Assembly: GCA_008692225.1 (NCBI GenBank)
Contig: VICG01000009.1
Span: 2,379,001 to 2,443,000, forward strand
DNA from: Monilinia fructicola
Taxonomy: Eukaryota; Ascomycota; Leotiomycetes; Helotiales; Sclerotiniaceae
Direction of reading: 5' to 3'
Length of the DNA: 64,000 nucleotides
Every line of letters starts with the position of its first letter. Position 1 is the stretch's first letter. The position numbers and the translations under genes are program-made. Shown here in pieces: positions 49,062 through 61,576 of this stretch. The notes under the pieces are model-generated. The model was not told the origin of the DNA and did not search any database. It saw only the letters and a program-made list of their open reading frames with translations.

Positions 49062-52055
49062 ATGGCTGCTCTCTCAGTTGGTGCCAGTGTCACTGCATTC
49101 CTTGGTCTCGCAGACATAGTCTACAGATACACTCTTCAAGTATCAAACTTATATTCAAGATGTGACTCTGCGTCAAAGAGTGTCCCACGTCTTTTAAAGG
49201 ACCTAAAACATCTTGCAGAGATCATTGCACAGATTCGGATCTTCATCCCCAGAATACCATCAATCACCTTACGTTTTGGAAGATGCGCAGAGTGCTCTAT
49301 CAGAGCTAGAGAGGTTGCTGCGAGACTGTGAAACAGAACTTGAAGCATTGAAGCTCCTACTGAATGAAATAAATATCAATCAAGGCGATGGATGGGTGAA
49401 ACGATGGAGCAAGAATTTATCTTGGGGTTTGGACGACCAGAAGATATCAAAGTGTTGCCAGCAGCTTGAGACTTATAAATCAGACTTCAATCTGAAACTT
49501 TCTCCAATTGGAAGGTAAGTTATTTAACTTCTTTCCACTTGACGGGATTTATATTCGTATCGGTGGGATCGCCATGAATTCACCCACATTGCTAACGAAA
49601 GTGTAGAAAAAATGATATTGTCAATCGTAAACAGCTTAAAGAGACACGGCATGACCTGAAAAAGATAACAGATACCCAAGTACACACGAACCTCGCCTTG
49701 GTCACCTTAAATCAAATGTAGCTTCGTCTTCACAGAGCTTAAAGATAGGAGTTGACCAAATTACGACATCAATGAAAGATTTACAGATGTTGCAGACCGA
49801 CATATCCACATCAGTTACGGGCGTGGAGTCATCCCTCCAATCCTCAAACCTCCGTATTGAAAATATCCACCATGACCTTGGTGATCATACTACGAGCTTA
49901 AAACGAAATCTAAGCACAGTGACCGAGAACATAGAGCGCAATCACAAACACCAAGTTGAATCCTATAATAAAGCAAATTGAACATATCTCCAGGCTGGAA
50001 TCAGCTGTTGCGAGTATTATACTTATGGAGACCCAAGATAAAGAAATTCACTTCCAAGGCGAAAACTACAATGTCCATCTCAGCTACAGAGGTATCTTGG
50101 ATTGAAGAAGAAATTGAGAATCTTCTTGCTTGTGGTCACAAAAGTGCACTTGATACTGCTCGACAAGCTCGGAAATGCACTATCTGGGGCGAGAAAACAT
50201 AATCGTGTATTCTCAAATGCTCACACCTCTACACCATGTACTCTCGAAAAAGCCCTTGAAACTACGAACGGGAGAAAAAATCGTGGCTATCATAGTCTTG
50301 TTACACAAGGGCAGATACCTATAGAAATCCTCCGAGGTATGATCTTGACAAAGATCCCAACTACAGTCGGCACCGTTATCGTGGAAACGAATAGCTCCAA
50401 TGGACCAGATTCACTAGTGTTTGGTTGTCGTATAAAAATCCAACCCAAATTGCCCAGTGACTGTTGAATGTCCCGAGTTGATCGCTTCTTTTGCAAGACA
50501 CTCACAGGGGAACACAATTCCCAAGATTCATCGCCACATAGAAGCCTACAGAGTAATTCCTATTTCGTCCGATGTCATAAGAGCTGTAGTACGTGATGAT
50601 GTGGTGACCCTAGGAGATATACTCAAACACAGAAAAGCGTCTGTTTATGACCGTGATGAAAGGGGAGGTCTATCGCTTTTATAGGTTTGTTATTTCTCCA
50701 TATTGTTTACAAGGGTATGATGGTCGAGAAATAGCATTTTAGGAGCGATTTATATCTATCAATCCGTGCAATAACTTCCACTTATTGTTAAGTTTTTCAC
50801 GCTCACAGCCTGCTTTGTTGAACATGAGCTAATGTCAATGGCGTGAACTCATAGTGGGCATTCATGTCCATATCCCCTAGAGCATTCGAATTGATTCTGA
50901 ATGAGGGGGGGTTTGTTTATAAATTCAATGAGTAGGTTTTATGTACTCCACCGTTCATGTATCGAAAACTCATCTTTTAGTTATTTTCCAAAAATCATGT
51001 TGTTCCTCTGGGTCAGCACGCTAAATCATCATGGTTGGAGATCAACACTGATTGCTACACAACATATGACGAGAATGGAGGTCCGTCAAGGCTGCGATCC
51101 AAATTGTTTTCCATCCTCTATCGGTTCTACCTTGTTGCATATCCTAGTTCTTAGCACTTGGATAACGAACATTCCATATTGGTGCCGGATGAGCTCTTCA
51201 CCTCGGGGGCTGCGAATCGATAGCAAGAAAGAATTAGGAATCAGCTATTTCTCACATATTATGGATCTCATGATAGAACTAGGATGTGATTTAGAGGGCC
51301 GTAATCATATCGGTGAAACATCACTCCTGCTTGCTTGCTACACATGCGATCTTCAATTACTCAAAGTCTTTCTGAGTAAAGGCGCGGATGTTTTCGCAGT
51401 TGACATGTGCGGGAATGGTGCTCTACATAAGCTACTTTTTGGACGTTGGACAGCTCTTTGGAGAGACCAAGATCCAGCCATCTATGAGATGGTCACTATC
51501 TTAATAGAACATGGCTGTGACCCCAAGGCGCTTAACAATTCTGGTATCAGTCCAACAGAAATTGCGTATTCTTTCGAACGTCAAGGGGTGGCAGAAATCT
51601 GGCTTAAAGCACTCCACTCTGCTGGCTATGTTCTTCGGAATGCAATAAACCGATTTGGTAGAAGATGGGGCGTTGCAGTATTGACATCCGATCGGTATGC
51701 CAAAAAACTTCCAAAATCAGACCTAACGATAGAGGAGTGGGCGGCAATCCGTGAACAGCTCCATATTTTGAGCCACGATGAAAGTAATGAGATTAAATTA
51801 TCAGAGATATCTCGGAGAGCTAGGCGAATGTATGATCGAATATGGAAGATGATGCGGGTATCAGGCGCATTGAGCCCGAGTCAGGTTCCGAGGAGAAATA
51901 AACGACATTTTCGTAGTTGGTATCGATATGGACGGGGGCAATCAAAATGGCAACGTCACCATCAATCACACCGTTTTATTGATCAATTCCGATTCGACAA
52001 GGAGTATCACTATATGATGCGTGTCGAAAGGGTTCACGATTCTCATTATTCTTAA
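49062..52055 (+). pseudogene. STAND N-terminal-domain / ankyrin protein, multiply frameshifted
   Basis: ATG 49062 starts MAALSVGASVTAFLGLADIV then YRYTLQVSNLYSRC...VPRLLKDLKHLAEII, a good match in style to the helical N-terminal domain of fungal STAND/NLR-like proteins. The register changes near 49250 (into PEYHQSPYVLEDAQSALSELE), after an intron at 49515-49616, again near 49720 and 49970 (A-run), and at two or more places before 50500. Recognisable pieces follow: VIRAVVRDDVVTLGDILKHRKASVYDRDERG near 50.6 kb, then a 3' open part to 52055. That part has ankyrin-like units, LEGRNHIGETSLLLACYTCD then FLSKGADVFAVDMCGNGALHKL and LIEHGCDPKALNNSGISPTE. No NACHT/NB-ARC P-loop was found. Probably a decayed innate-recognition-type gene; the exact exon structure is unresolved. 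Confidence 0.65.
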
Positions 52056-54599
52056 AAGGATTCAAGCAGGAAGTTGTTCTATCCATGGATTATTTGGAGA
52101 GGTAGGTAGGTAATGATCCCCTTCATGTTATATTTACTCTATATACCATCACTGAGATATATCCGTAATCAACACCCCCTCAATAAAAAGAAAGGGGAAA
52201 AGGAAAAGAAAATGAAGGGAGGGATTATCTCAAGATTAAGTATGATGTTTGACCTGGCTATTCTTTTCTTTTCTATCTCTCCCCTTTTTCAGCCCTCACT
52301 ACTCACTCCCCAACTCATCATATCCGAATAAATTCCCTCTCACCCCCAACTTACCACACCACACCACTCCTAATCCATCCACCCCCCTTCATCTCCTACA
52401 TCTCCTTGAATGGAACAGGAAGTGACGTGCATTGTTGATAAAGATCAATCAATAAGCAAACATTCCCAAAATACATCCCAGTAACAACATATATAGAGTA
52501 TACAAAATCAGCGAAACTTATAATTCAAAATAATGTATCAAGGCATCAAAATATTAACTACATACTTGGGTAGGCAATGAAACCATGATGCGAGAAGTAA
52601 TGTTTCTATAAAGTAAATGAACAATATTTCGTTGATTTCGATTTCTAGGATGGATGATGAGCAGTGATAGAGTTTCGCGCAGGAAACTGATATCCTTGAG
52701 AATGAATTGAAGCACGAGATATGAAAGGCGAATTTGGACCGAGGGATATTGGGATTTTGGGATTTTGGGAAATTTGTTATGGATATATCAAAAGTGTATG
52801 TTGTCCAATGTGCTTGACTCCTTGGAGGCCTGAGAAATTTATTGGAAACCTTTTCAATACATACCCAATGCTTGAGTTCCATACACGAACTACTCGAGTA
52901 CAATGCGTTTGAAGTCTCGCAGTGAAAACCGTCCAAGTATTCAAAGCCAGCACTGGCGGAATGATATCTCTTATTCGGCGATCCCCATGATTCTGGGTAC
53001 TTTACTGACCAAAGGGAAATACTAGAGATAGTATCAAAATAATAAAGAAAATCCCCCGTCATATCAAATATAGATGCCCATCATATCACAAATATCGACG
53101 CCCATCATCATCAAAGCCAAAAAGAACACATGGTCCGCCTGATCATCATTCCTGTGTGTTTGTATCCGAGCGTGAGCGTGAAGTTTGCAAGGGTGAATCG
53201 ATAGTGGGATTCGTTAATATCTTAAGGGCTCAAGGTCTGCGGCACCTGCGATTTAGAGGATAGAAAATGGATAATCTGTTTCGAGGTATTGGGTGTTCAT
53301 ATAGCGATCCCAGAGAATGGTATTCGGGCGAATTGAAGAGAATTGTTTGTCGATGATTGGTATTACTGGCGTCAGATATATGTCATTTCCTTCCTTGAAA
53401 TCTCTGCTTGATGTTTCGATATTTATGGAGATTGTAACCTTGTCATCCGCAATGACGGGTTCATATGATCATGGCTGAGTTGGGGAAAATAAGGTTTCTG
53501 TTTCTCTGGTTGTAGCAGATGGACTCTTGAAAGGGTGGGAGTTGGATGTAGGGTTGGACTTATATTTAGGGAGATATTTGAGGAGATATTCGGAGACTTG
53601 GTATCTGAATCCTTTCGAGGATAATGGGACACTGCTGGAACATGAATGTTATTGGATAAGAACCTAAGTAAGAATACTTTGATATCAATCGAATCTAGCC
53701 CTGCAGGCCTCTGGAATCATATCTTTATTGATCCATTGGAAAATGATCCCAATAGAGGATCAAGTCAGGTGGTTCCAATTAAAGATATTGGGAGTTTGAG
53801 ATTGGGAACTGGTGAACCTTTGTTGAGATGTAGATGAAGGAAGAGTTAGAGTAGGAATAAGAGTAGGGCAAGGCTTTAAGAAGAATAGAATAGTATTGGT
53901 TAATATAGATAACACAAGTGAAACAAAGTGTAGAAACTTGACCATCCATGGATATAGTAAGATATATGATGATTTGTGTTGATGGTTGAACTGTGTTGTT
54001 GTTGTTGTTGTTGCTGTTATTGTTCTTGTTCTTCCAAGTTGTTCTTGTTCTTGTTCCTGTTCCTATTCCTGTCCATGTCCTTGTTCCTGTTCTTATGGAT
54101 CTTGATAGATAGGATTAACGTTGTCGTTGTTGTCGTTGTCGTTGTCAGTGTCGTTGTCATTGTCGTTGTCTTGTCCTTATCCAACCTTCACCATAAGTTC
54201 ATCTAGAACCATTGGGCCACTATACCATCCGAGCCAACCCAACCAAGCCATCGTTTCAACCCCTACCAAAATCTAACTTTCTGCCAATTATGGTCAATAT
54301 GGAGAATGAGAATCATCCATGGCAATGTATGTAAAGAATATGTAAACAAATGGGAGACTTATACTCACTCTCTTTGGGCGTTCTTGATACTTCTTACTTT
54401 ATACTTCCTACCTTGTACTTTACCCTTTACCCTTTACCCTATACACGTTACACCTCATACCACCTCATACTTCTTTCTTGCCAATGGAGATGCATATGCA
54501 AGTATCGTATATATCCATGGATGTATATAAATATATTTTGCTCTGTTGTCAATTGATCTTTTGGAACATAAGATGCGACTTTAAGCCTACCTAGTCATA
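52056..54599. other. Intergenic spacer
   Basis: About 2.5 kb without a supported gene. Contains a TACTCGAGTA palindrome (52891). A 174-codon minus-strand ATG frame (52538-53062) has no recognisable domain and is not called. Confidence 0.45.
53992..54172. repeat. TTGTTC / GTCGTTGT simple-repeat tract
   Basis: TTG triplets, then TTGTTC and TTCCTGTTCC units, then GTCGTTGTCGTTG units. Strongly A-poor on the plus strand. Confidence 0.8.
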
Positions 54600-55335
<736 letters not shown>

Positions 55336-55569
55336 CCGTAATCTAATTTAAAAATCGTTCTCAAAGGAATTCTCTCTTATATAAGGTTGTTCAATCTCTG
55401 GACTACTAGGTAGTTTACCTCAGCTCCATTTTCTACCAATTCTCCTTCCAATTACGATCAAAGTTTTGACCTTTTCGAGACGATCAGGTACTTGTGCAGA
55501 CAGATTCAAAACCTCATCTCACCTACTTGGTAACCACCATCCTAACCACCGACCTAACCTCTTCACCTC

Positions 55570-55675
55570 ACTTTCCACCACTTCCACCACTTCCACCACT
55601 TCCACCACTTCCACCACTTCACACCATTTCACTTCACCTCACTTCACCTCACTCACCTCACCTCACCTCAACCTC
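55570..55675. repeat. CTTCCACCA and CTTCACCTCA repeats upstream of the F-box gene
   Basis: Five copies of CTTCCACCA followed by CTTCACCTCA-like units. G-poor pyrimidine-rich leader region about 200-300 bp before ATG 55863. Confidence 0.8.
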
Positions 55676-55862
55676 CATCAAGGCTTGCTTCATCAGATCT
55701 ATCCTACCTATTACCTGAATCAATCCAATCATATCAAGTCTTGATGCTGCATTCCATCTCGAATCAATATTCTTTTCATCAATTCCTTCTCAAAACCTCC
55801 TTAATTTCAATCTCCCCTTACAACTTACAATATTGCCATTTCCTTCGGTCGACAACATAGAC

Positions 55863-57678
55863 ATGGAAATAAATCATCTTCCACCAGAAGTTATTCAATG
55901 TATTGGAGATTTTCTTCGAAGAGCTCCACTTAATGCTTTAGTCAAGACTTCAAAACGTCATGCGGCAATTTTAACTCCTCTTCTCTACCAGAAAGCTTTT
56001 CGTCGTCACTTTCGTTCCCCTACAGATGATGAACCCGAACCAAGAGAGAGATCAATATGGGTTTACAGTCGAGGTCGTTGTTATGTTTCTCAAAGGCGTC
56101 TTTGGGCTTGTGCTCCTATGTGGGAATCCGAATATTTATGAAGTATTTTTATTGATCGATCATTGGAATGGGCCAAAAACTAGATTTGGGGGAAGGGAAA
56201 GAAATGGTGCTACTTGGTTACATTCTATTGGCTAGAATTGGACATATGAAACTTTTACAAATCTTATGGGAGAAAGGTCTCGATATCGATTCACGTGATT
56301 GGGATGGGAATACAATTTTACATTCGGCTGCAGCTGGAGGACAGGCTGATACAGTGGATTTTCTGATTCAAGAGGGTATGGATGTCTTGTCTTTAAATCG
56401 ATCAAATCAATCAGTATTGATTTATGCATTGACAAGGCATAAGTTTCATGAAGATACTCTCATACGTATCATTGATGCTGTGATAGCACGAGGGGGAGAT
56501 CTTAACTTCAATCCTGATACACCAAACATACCACCAATATTCTTAGCCACCAGAATGATTGAAGCAAAACCTATCGTCGAACATTTATTAAACAATGGAG
56601 TAGATGTCTTTCAGCAATCTGGCTCGAGAAGAGACACTTTACTTCATTGGGTTGCTCGCTTTGGTCATGATGAAATTGGGAATCTCCTTGTTTCACGAAT
56701 GCAAAGTCGTCCAGGATTTATATCACGTCTCAATGGTCAACGTCAATCACCTTTACATCTCTCAATCCAATCAAGAGGATGGTCTCTTACCAAAACACAC
56801 TCATAGCTGCGGGTGCTGATATCGAGCTCAAGGATAACTTAGGCCGTAATTCCCTTGACATGGCAATATACTGTCGATGTCTCCCTGTCTTGGAAAATAT
56901 ACTTCAAAATGCTAATTCTTCATTCAAACCAAAAGCTATTGCCGCCATTCAAGTTTACCTATGGAGAAGCATCAAACATGGAGATCCGACCGCTCTCTTT
57001 CACTTGGTCAACCTTCAATCAACCTGCAATATAGCACTTCAACTTCCTACACTTCACGCCCTCATTGAAACACATCACAGTCGTAACTTTGGCTGCGAGA
57101 TTATCGAAATAATTGGAGATGCAGGAGCAAATTTTCATCTTCTCTCAAGACCCTTACTTGAAACACCGCTACATGCAGTCATCCGAAAATCCGGCCACAA
57201 CACCTCATGCAGCGAACGCATGATCCCATATCTCCTCCGCAAAACCAGCAGTTTAAGTCTCGTTAATCGTGAAGGAAACTCCGTCCTTCATCACGCAGCC
57301 CGTTACGGAACTTCGAAAACGGTAGAACTTATTCTCAACAGCCCCGACATGACATCAGAAATCTTTGCATTACAAAACAACGCAGGAAATACGGCACTCC
57401 ATGAAGCGGTAAAGAGAGATGGAAATAATAAGCAAATGATTAGATTATTGATGCTAGCTAGAGACGAATTTTATCAACGGGATTTGAAGGAGAAAATTAG
57501 GGCGAGAAGTCCTAGAAAGATTGGAAAGCCTGCCGTACCTGACCCACCTGTAAGGGAGGAAACAAACGGGAGCTTGGGAGTTTTGGGGAAAAGATTTACT
57601 AATATGAGAAGATCAAATGGGAATACGGGTAATGAGGGTTCATTGAATAAAATAGGAGCATCGAGGACATTCGTTTAA
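55863..57678 (+). pseudogene. F-box / ankyrin-repeat protein, three frameshifts
   Basis: ATG 55863 begins MEINHLPPEVIQCIGDFLRR, an F-box-like N-terminus that would link the protein to SCF ubiquitin ligases. It is followed by ankyrin repeats: HMKLLQILWEKGLDIDSRDW then DGNTILHSAAAGGQADTVDF, GADIELKDNLGRNSLDMAI, HLLSRPLLETPLHAVIRKSG and NREGNSVLHHAARYGTSKTVELIL. The product would be about 600 aa with a basic Pro/Arg tail. Register shifts: near 56060 (extra base in a G-run, SIW to FTVEVVVMFLKGVF), near 56230 (extra base, ATWLHSI to ARIGHMK) and near 56797 (extra dinucleotide in ACACAC, LTKT to LIAAGADIEL). The frames reading up to the first two shifts stop soon afterwards, and the frame of the second part stops at the third. 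The protein between shifts is well preserved. Fungal F-box/ankyrin proteins are numerous and mostly uncharacterised. Confidence 0.82.
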
Positions 57679-58603
57679 GGAGGGAAAATGCTCAACATGA
57701 TGTTTCTTTCTGATTTTAAGGGATTGGCCATATTTCTTTCGGAGTATTGGGATGGGATGGAATGGAATGACATTGGGACAGATAGGGCGATAGCAATGAA
57801 CTTCATGCGCTGGGCTCTTCGCATGAAAATATCACGAAAGAAGGTCTCGATCATTTGGGGGATACTCATAAAATCAACGACTTGGATTGGGAGGGAGGCA
57901 CATTATGGAATCAGCGAACTCATTGCATTTTATTTGGCGTTTAGATCTAGATTTGCATGGGAATTTGGTGAGGTATGCGTCGGAATATTGATCTGGGTCT
58001 AGACGTCAATCTGGGTCTGACCAACAGCGAAACATCTCAACGCTCAAAACTCGATATACTGCACTGCACGAAGCTAAGCGTCTTGTAAATCTTACCATCA
58101 GCGAAACAAGATTACTGGGATTACAGCACCGCAGCCTTATCGTAGTGTCAATTAGTTAGCATTAATAAAAATTTCAGTAAAAACTAAAATCTTCCCAAGA
58201 TCAACCTACTAGGTACCTAGGTAGTTTACTCGGTATATACGAGTAATGCCACTTTACTCTACTCTACACTACTCTGCTCTTTACTCATTTTGCATCAAGA
58301 TCACAAATAAAACTAAATCAAGTATATGTATCATATTACCATTTGTTTCCCGTTTATTATGATCATTGTAATTTCATATCGAGCAGATTAAATCTTTTCT
58401 TATTTTGATATCTATTTTTTTTTTTTGATTGAATCTATGATTGATGAATTATGATCTCCAAGGTTATCATTTCTTGCGCAAAATTGAACGCTGCGGGAAA
58501 ATATGCTTGAGGAGCTGGAACCTTATGCATGTACACTATCGTACAAGCCTGACCTAACTCCCTTCCCTAACTCCGTCCTCGGTTTCCTGTTTGAACTCCT
58601 GTG
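57679..58603. other. Spacer, possible ankyrin remnant at its start
   Basis: No whole gene. One frame at about 57830-57930 reads GLDHLGDTHKINDLDWEGGT, faintly ankyrin-like, and could be a decayed extra repeat or a neighbouring relic. A TACCTAGGTA palindrome is at 58214. Confidence 0.35.
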
Positions 58604-58684
58604 CCTTTCCCCTTTTCCCTTTCCCCCTTTCCCCCTTTCCCCCTTTCCCCCTTTCCCCCTTTCCCCCTTTCCCCCTTCCCCCCT
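58604..58684 (-). repeat. (CTTTCCCC)n array at the 3' end of the regulator gene
   Basis: About eight copies of CTTTCCCC on the plus strand, that is GGGGAAAG on the minus strand. It begins right at the stop codon of the Zn2Cys6 gene, so it lies in its 3' untranslated region with the G-rich sequence on the sense strand. Confidence 0.9.
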
Positions 58685-61122
58685 ACCACCAAACAGGCGT
58701 CTCCCTGGCCCTCGGATCAAAATCGCCTTTCCTAACCCCCCTCGTCCCACATCTCAGCATTGCCCGCCTCCTCTCAAGATTGAACCCAATCTCCATAACC
58801 ATAACCCTCCTCTCCTCCCCCACAAACTGCATCTCCGATTCTCCCCCCCTCACATATTCATCCAATCCTTCCTCTTCCACATTCATTTATCCAATTCCCA
58901 ACCCCCGCACACAATCTAGAATCCCACATCCCCTCTCGCCTATGACTCGACGTTAAAAGCGATATCGCCTCTCGCCTCAACCTTCTATCTCGACACTTTG
59001 TCGCCACGACAAATAACGGCGGGATGATGCCCAAATCCAGCGCAAACGATGGTTTAATATGTGAATACGTTTCACGGGGAGGCGAATGATGGCTTTCGAA
59101 TCCCGGGCCAGGAGGACTCACAACCTTAACACCAAACGGCGTTCGCATAGCCTTCCCCAAACTCGAGTTCACATGTCGACACGCCTGTCCACATCTCGCC
59201 TGCGCCAACGCCAATTCCTCATCCACGATTAGCTCCTTCGCCAGCTCGTTGATCTCCGTAAAGATGGGGAGAAATTGGTCGAAATCCATCTCGTTGGCGG
59301 AAAAGGCTGTGAAGACTAGGATGCGCGTCATGATACATCCCATCTGTAAGACGATCATACCGGCTCTCTCGGTATTTGATGTGCCCGGCGCCCGGCGCGT
59401 GGCGAGCAGCGGCGCAAATGTAGCTTGCCATTGTTCGAGCGAGCGCCCGAAGCCATACCCATTGGATTTGATGGATGCGGGGAGTATGTTGTTGGATACC
59501 GTGTAGAAACCAACTAGCTCCTCGTTGTACCGCATGATTCGCTCGCAGAGAGCATCGAGAACTAATCTTGCCTCGTGAACATTGTGGAAACTTTCAGGAA
59601 TTTGGTGCTTCGATTGAGGCGGTTGTTCCTGTGGAGCTATCGGATGGGCGCTGGGTGGGTTTTTGCCAAGCTGGGATCTTGGGCGACGTGGTATCTCCAA
59701 TCGAGATTGGTCAGGGAACTCGTCGTGGATGGGGATGGAGGTCCTGATTGTGACGCCACGGGGTTGGCGATACTAGGATTGGTAGAGAGACGAATAACCC
59801 AGGGAGCGGGAAAATGAAACGCCATATCGTAAGATTTGGCCTGGATAGCCATCCTCGTGAACATTTGACCTAGCTCATCTTCCACAATATCATCTTGGCG
59901 TTCAATATACAGCTTTTTTCTTTCCTGGCGCTGTTTCTCCATCACCCCTAATCCGACTTGTACTTGTCTAATAGCAGCCTTATGATCCCCCACAAATGAT
60001 TGAAAGCATGTGAATAAAACACTAGAGATCAATATCGTTCGTTGAGATCTAACTTCATTATTTTCAATACTCTGCCGCATGCGCGTAACGGGCCTTTCCA
60101 TATTGTTCCCATGCGAAATTCCAATGCGTCGGTGCCGAATCCACACTCGATGTACTTTGATTAGAGGTAGAATTTGGGGAACTGGGAGGAGACTCGGCGA
60201 CTTTCTCCAAGGTTTTGTAGAGGGCCCCCAGGGCTACCACGGCATGGCGTATGGAAGCTTCGGAATGCGATTCTTGGAGCACACTGCGCGTCCAGAATTC
60301 GGAATCGAAGAAGCCCGATAGTTCGCTAGCGGTATGCGTTCGAAAGACTTGGAAGTATTGACCTTCTTTTGCGTCGAAGGCGAGACCGAGGGTCGGTGGT
60401 CGGAATAGTGAGGAGTCGATTTCGATGGAAGGGATGGTTGAGTGGGCGGTGGGTATTGGTGGATTGAAGAATTTGGGTCTATTGACAATACGGACTATGG
60501 TCTTGGGAGTGAGTGAAGTTGATCCAGTAGATGTTGTACTTATCATGGAATTGTTGGATGATGTTGCTTTTGATTCACGTCCGGTATTGCTCGGCCGTGG
60601 GGCAATTGGAAGAGTATTATTGACATGTCTGTTTCTCGGATTATATGCCGGATAACCATCACAATGTCTTCCTGATCTCACACATTTCGTACATTGAGGT
60701 CTCGACTCATCGCATTTAACTCTTCGAATTCTATTGAGGGGAAGAAAGAAAGGATCCGTAAATTAGCCAAAGTTTGATTTTATTTCCTTCCTTCCACCAT
60801 CATTGCGCATAGCGGATCGTAGTAGGACGCGGGGAACATCAACTCTAAATACGATGCGACGGAACGGAAAACGGGAAACGGGAAACCCAAGAGTTGTTAA
60901 AAGAATGATATGGGAATGGAAATGAGAAAGAGAATGGAAAGAAAAAGGAAAGGCAAGGCAAGGCAAGGAAAGGAAAGGGAAGGGAAGGGGAAATGAAAAA
61001 GGGAAATGAAGATATACATAAAAAAACACCACTAACTTGCAATTATTACATCCTGTCTTTACTTTTGGTCGACTGGCTCGACGCTGCTTCAATCTATTTC
61101 CCGACTCTGTCGCATCTGCCAT
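58683..61122 (-). pseudogene. Zn2Cys6 transcription factor, three apparent frameshifts
   Basis: ATG 61122 starts MADATESGNRLKQRRASRPKV. The zinc cluster C-x2-C-x6-C-x5-12-C-x2-C-x6-C reads GCNNCK-IRRVKCDESRPQCTKCVRSGRHC and is split by a 306-nt intron (60731-61036, GTTAGT donor). The intron is expanded with GGAAA/GGCAA repeats. Middle region: PTLGLAFDAKEGQYFQVFRT, FWTRSVLQESHSEASIRHAV, SSVLFTCFQSFVGDHKAAIRQ, typical of fungal regulators of this class. Register shifts lie near 60081 (+1, RYA to MRQSIENNEVR), at about 59640-59700, and near 58888 (+1, GNWI to MNVEEEGLDEYV). The last frame ends ...ETPVWW with TAG at 58683-58685. It would be a nuclear DNA-binding regulator; target genes unknown. 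Confidence 0.8.
60731..61036 (-). repeat. Expanded intron with purine-rich repeats
   Basis: Intron 1 of the Zn2Cys6 gene is 306 nt, several times the usual length here. Its plus-strand sequence has GGAAAGG, GGCAAGGCAAGG and GGGAAGGGAAGGGG units at 60940-60995, so the transcript carries a polypyrimidine stretch. Confidence 0.7.
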
Positions 61123-61510
61123 GACTGTTTTGATGGAAGATTTGTCTGCATTTCCAAAAGGAAAGATAATTCTTCCAAGAATCCTTTATCCCCCTTGCGA
61201 TTTCACGCGCAGTGCCGCAATGCAACGGTACGGATTTTGGCTAGGATTATTTCGGAAGTTTATTCGTGGTGTTTTCTGAATGGAATCAAGAATGGGCGGT
61301 TAAGGGGATTCAGAGGGGTCAGGAAGACAGAGAGAGAAAAGAGAGAGAGAGAGAGAGAGAGAGGACGGGAGGAAGGGGTGAAGGGAGATGGGGAGAGTTG
61401 TCTATGTATGTATAAAGTACTCGGTAGTATTTCTTTCCTCTTTTCTTTCTCTCAAAGTAGATCAAAGGTTATGTTCAAATGGGTAGAGATCTCGCCCATG
61501 GCTGAAGGAC

Positions 61511-61576
61511 TGAATGGATGAATGAATGAATGAATGGATGGATGGAAGGATTGATGGATGGATGGATGGATGGATG
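61511..61576. repeat. (ATGG/ATGA)n tetranucleotide array
   Basis: GAATGGATGAATGAATGAAT grading into GGATGGATGGATGGATG. Confidence 0.9.

Noticed and set aside
52538..53062. 174-codon minus-strand ATG frame
   Set aside because: No domain, signal peptide, intron structure or family motif; composition like surrounding non-coding DNA.
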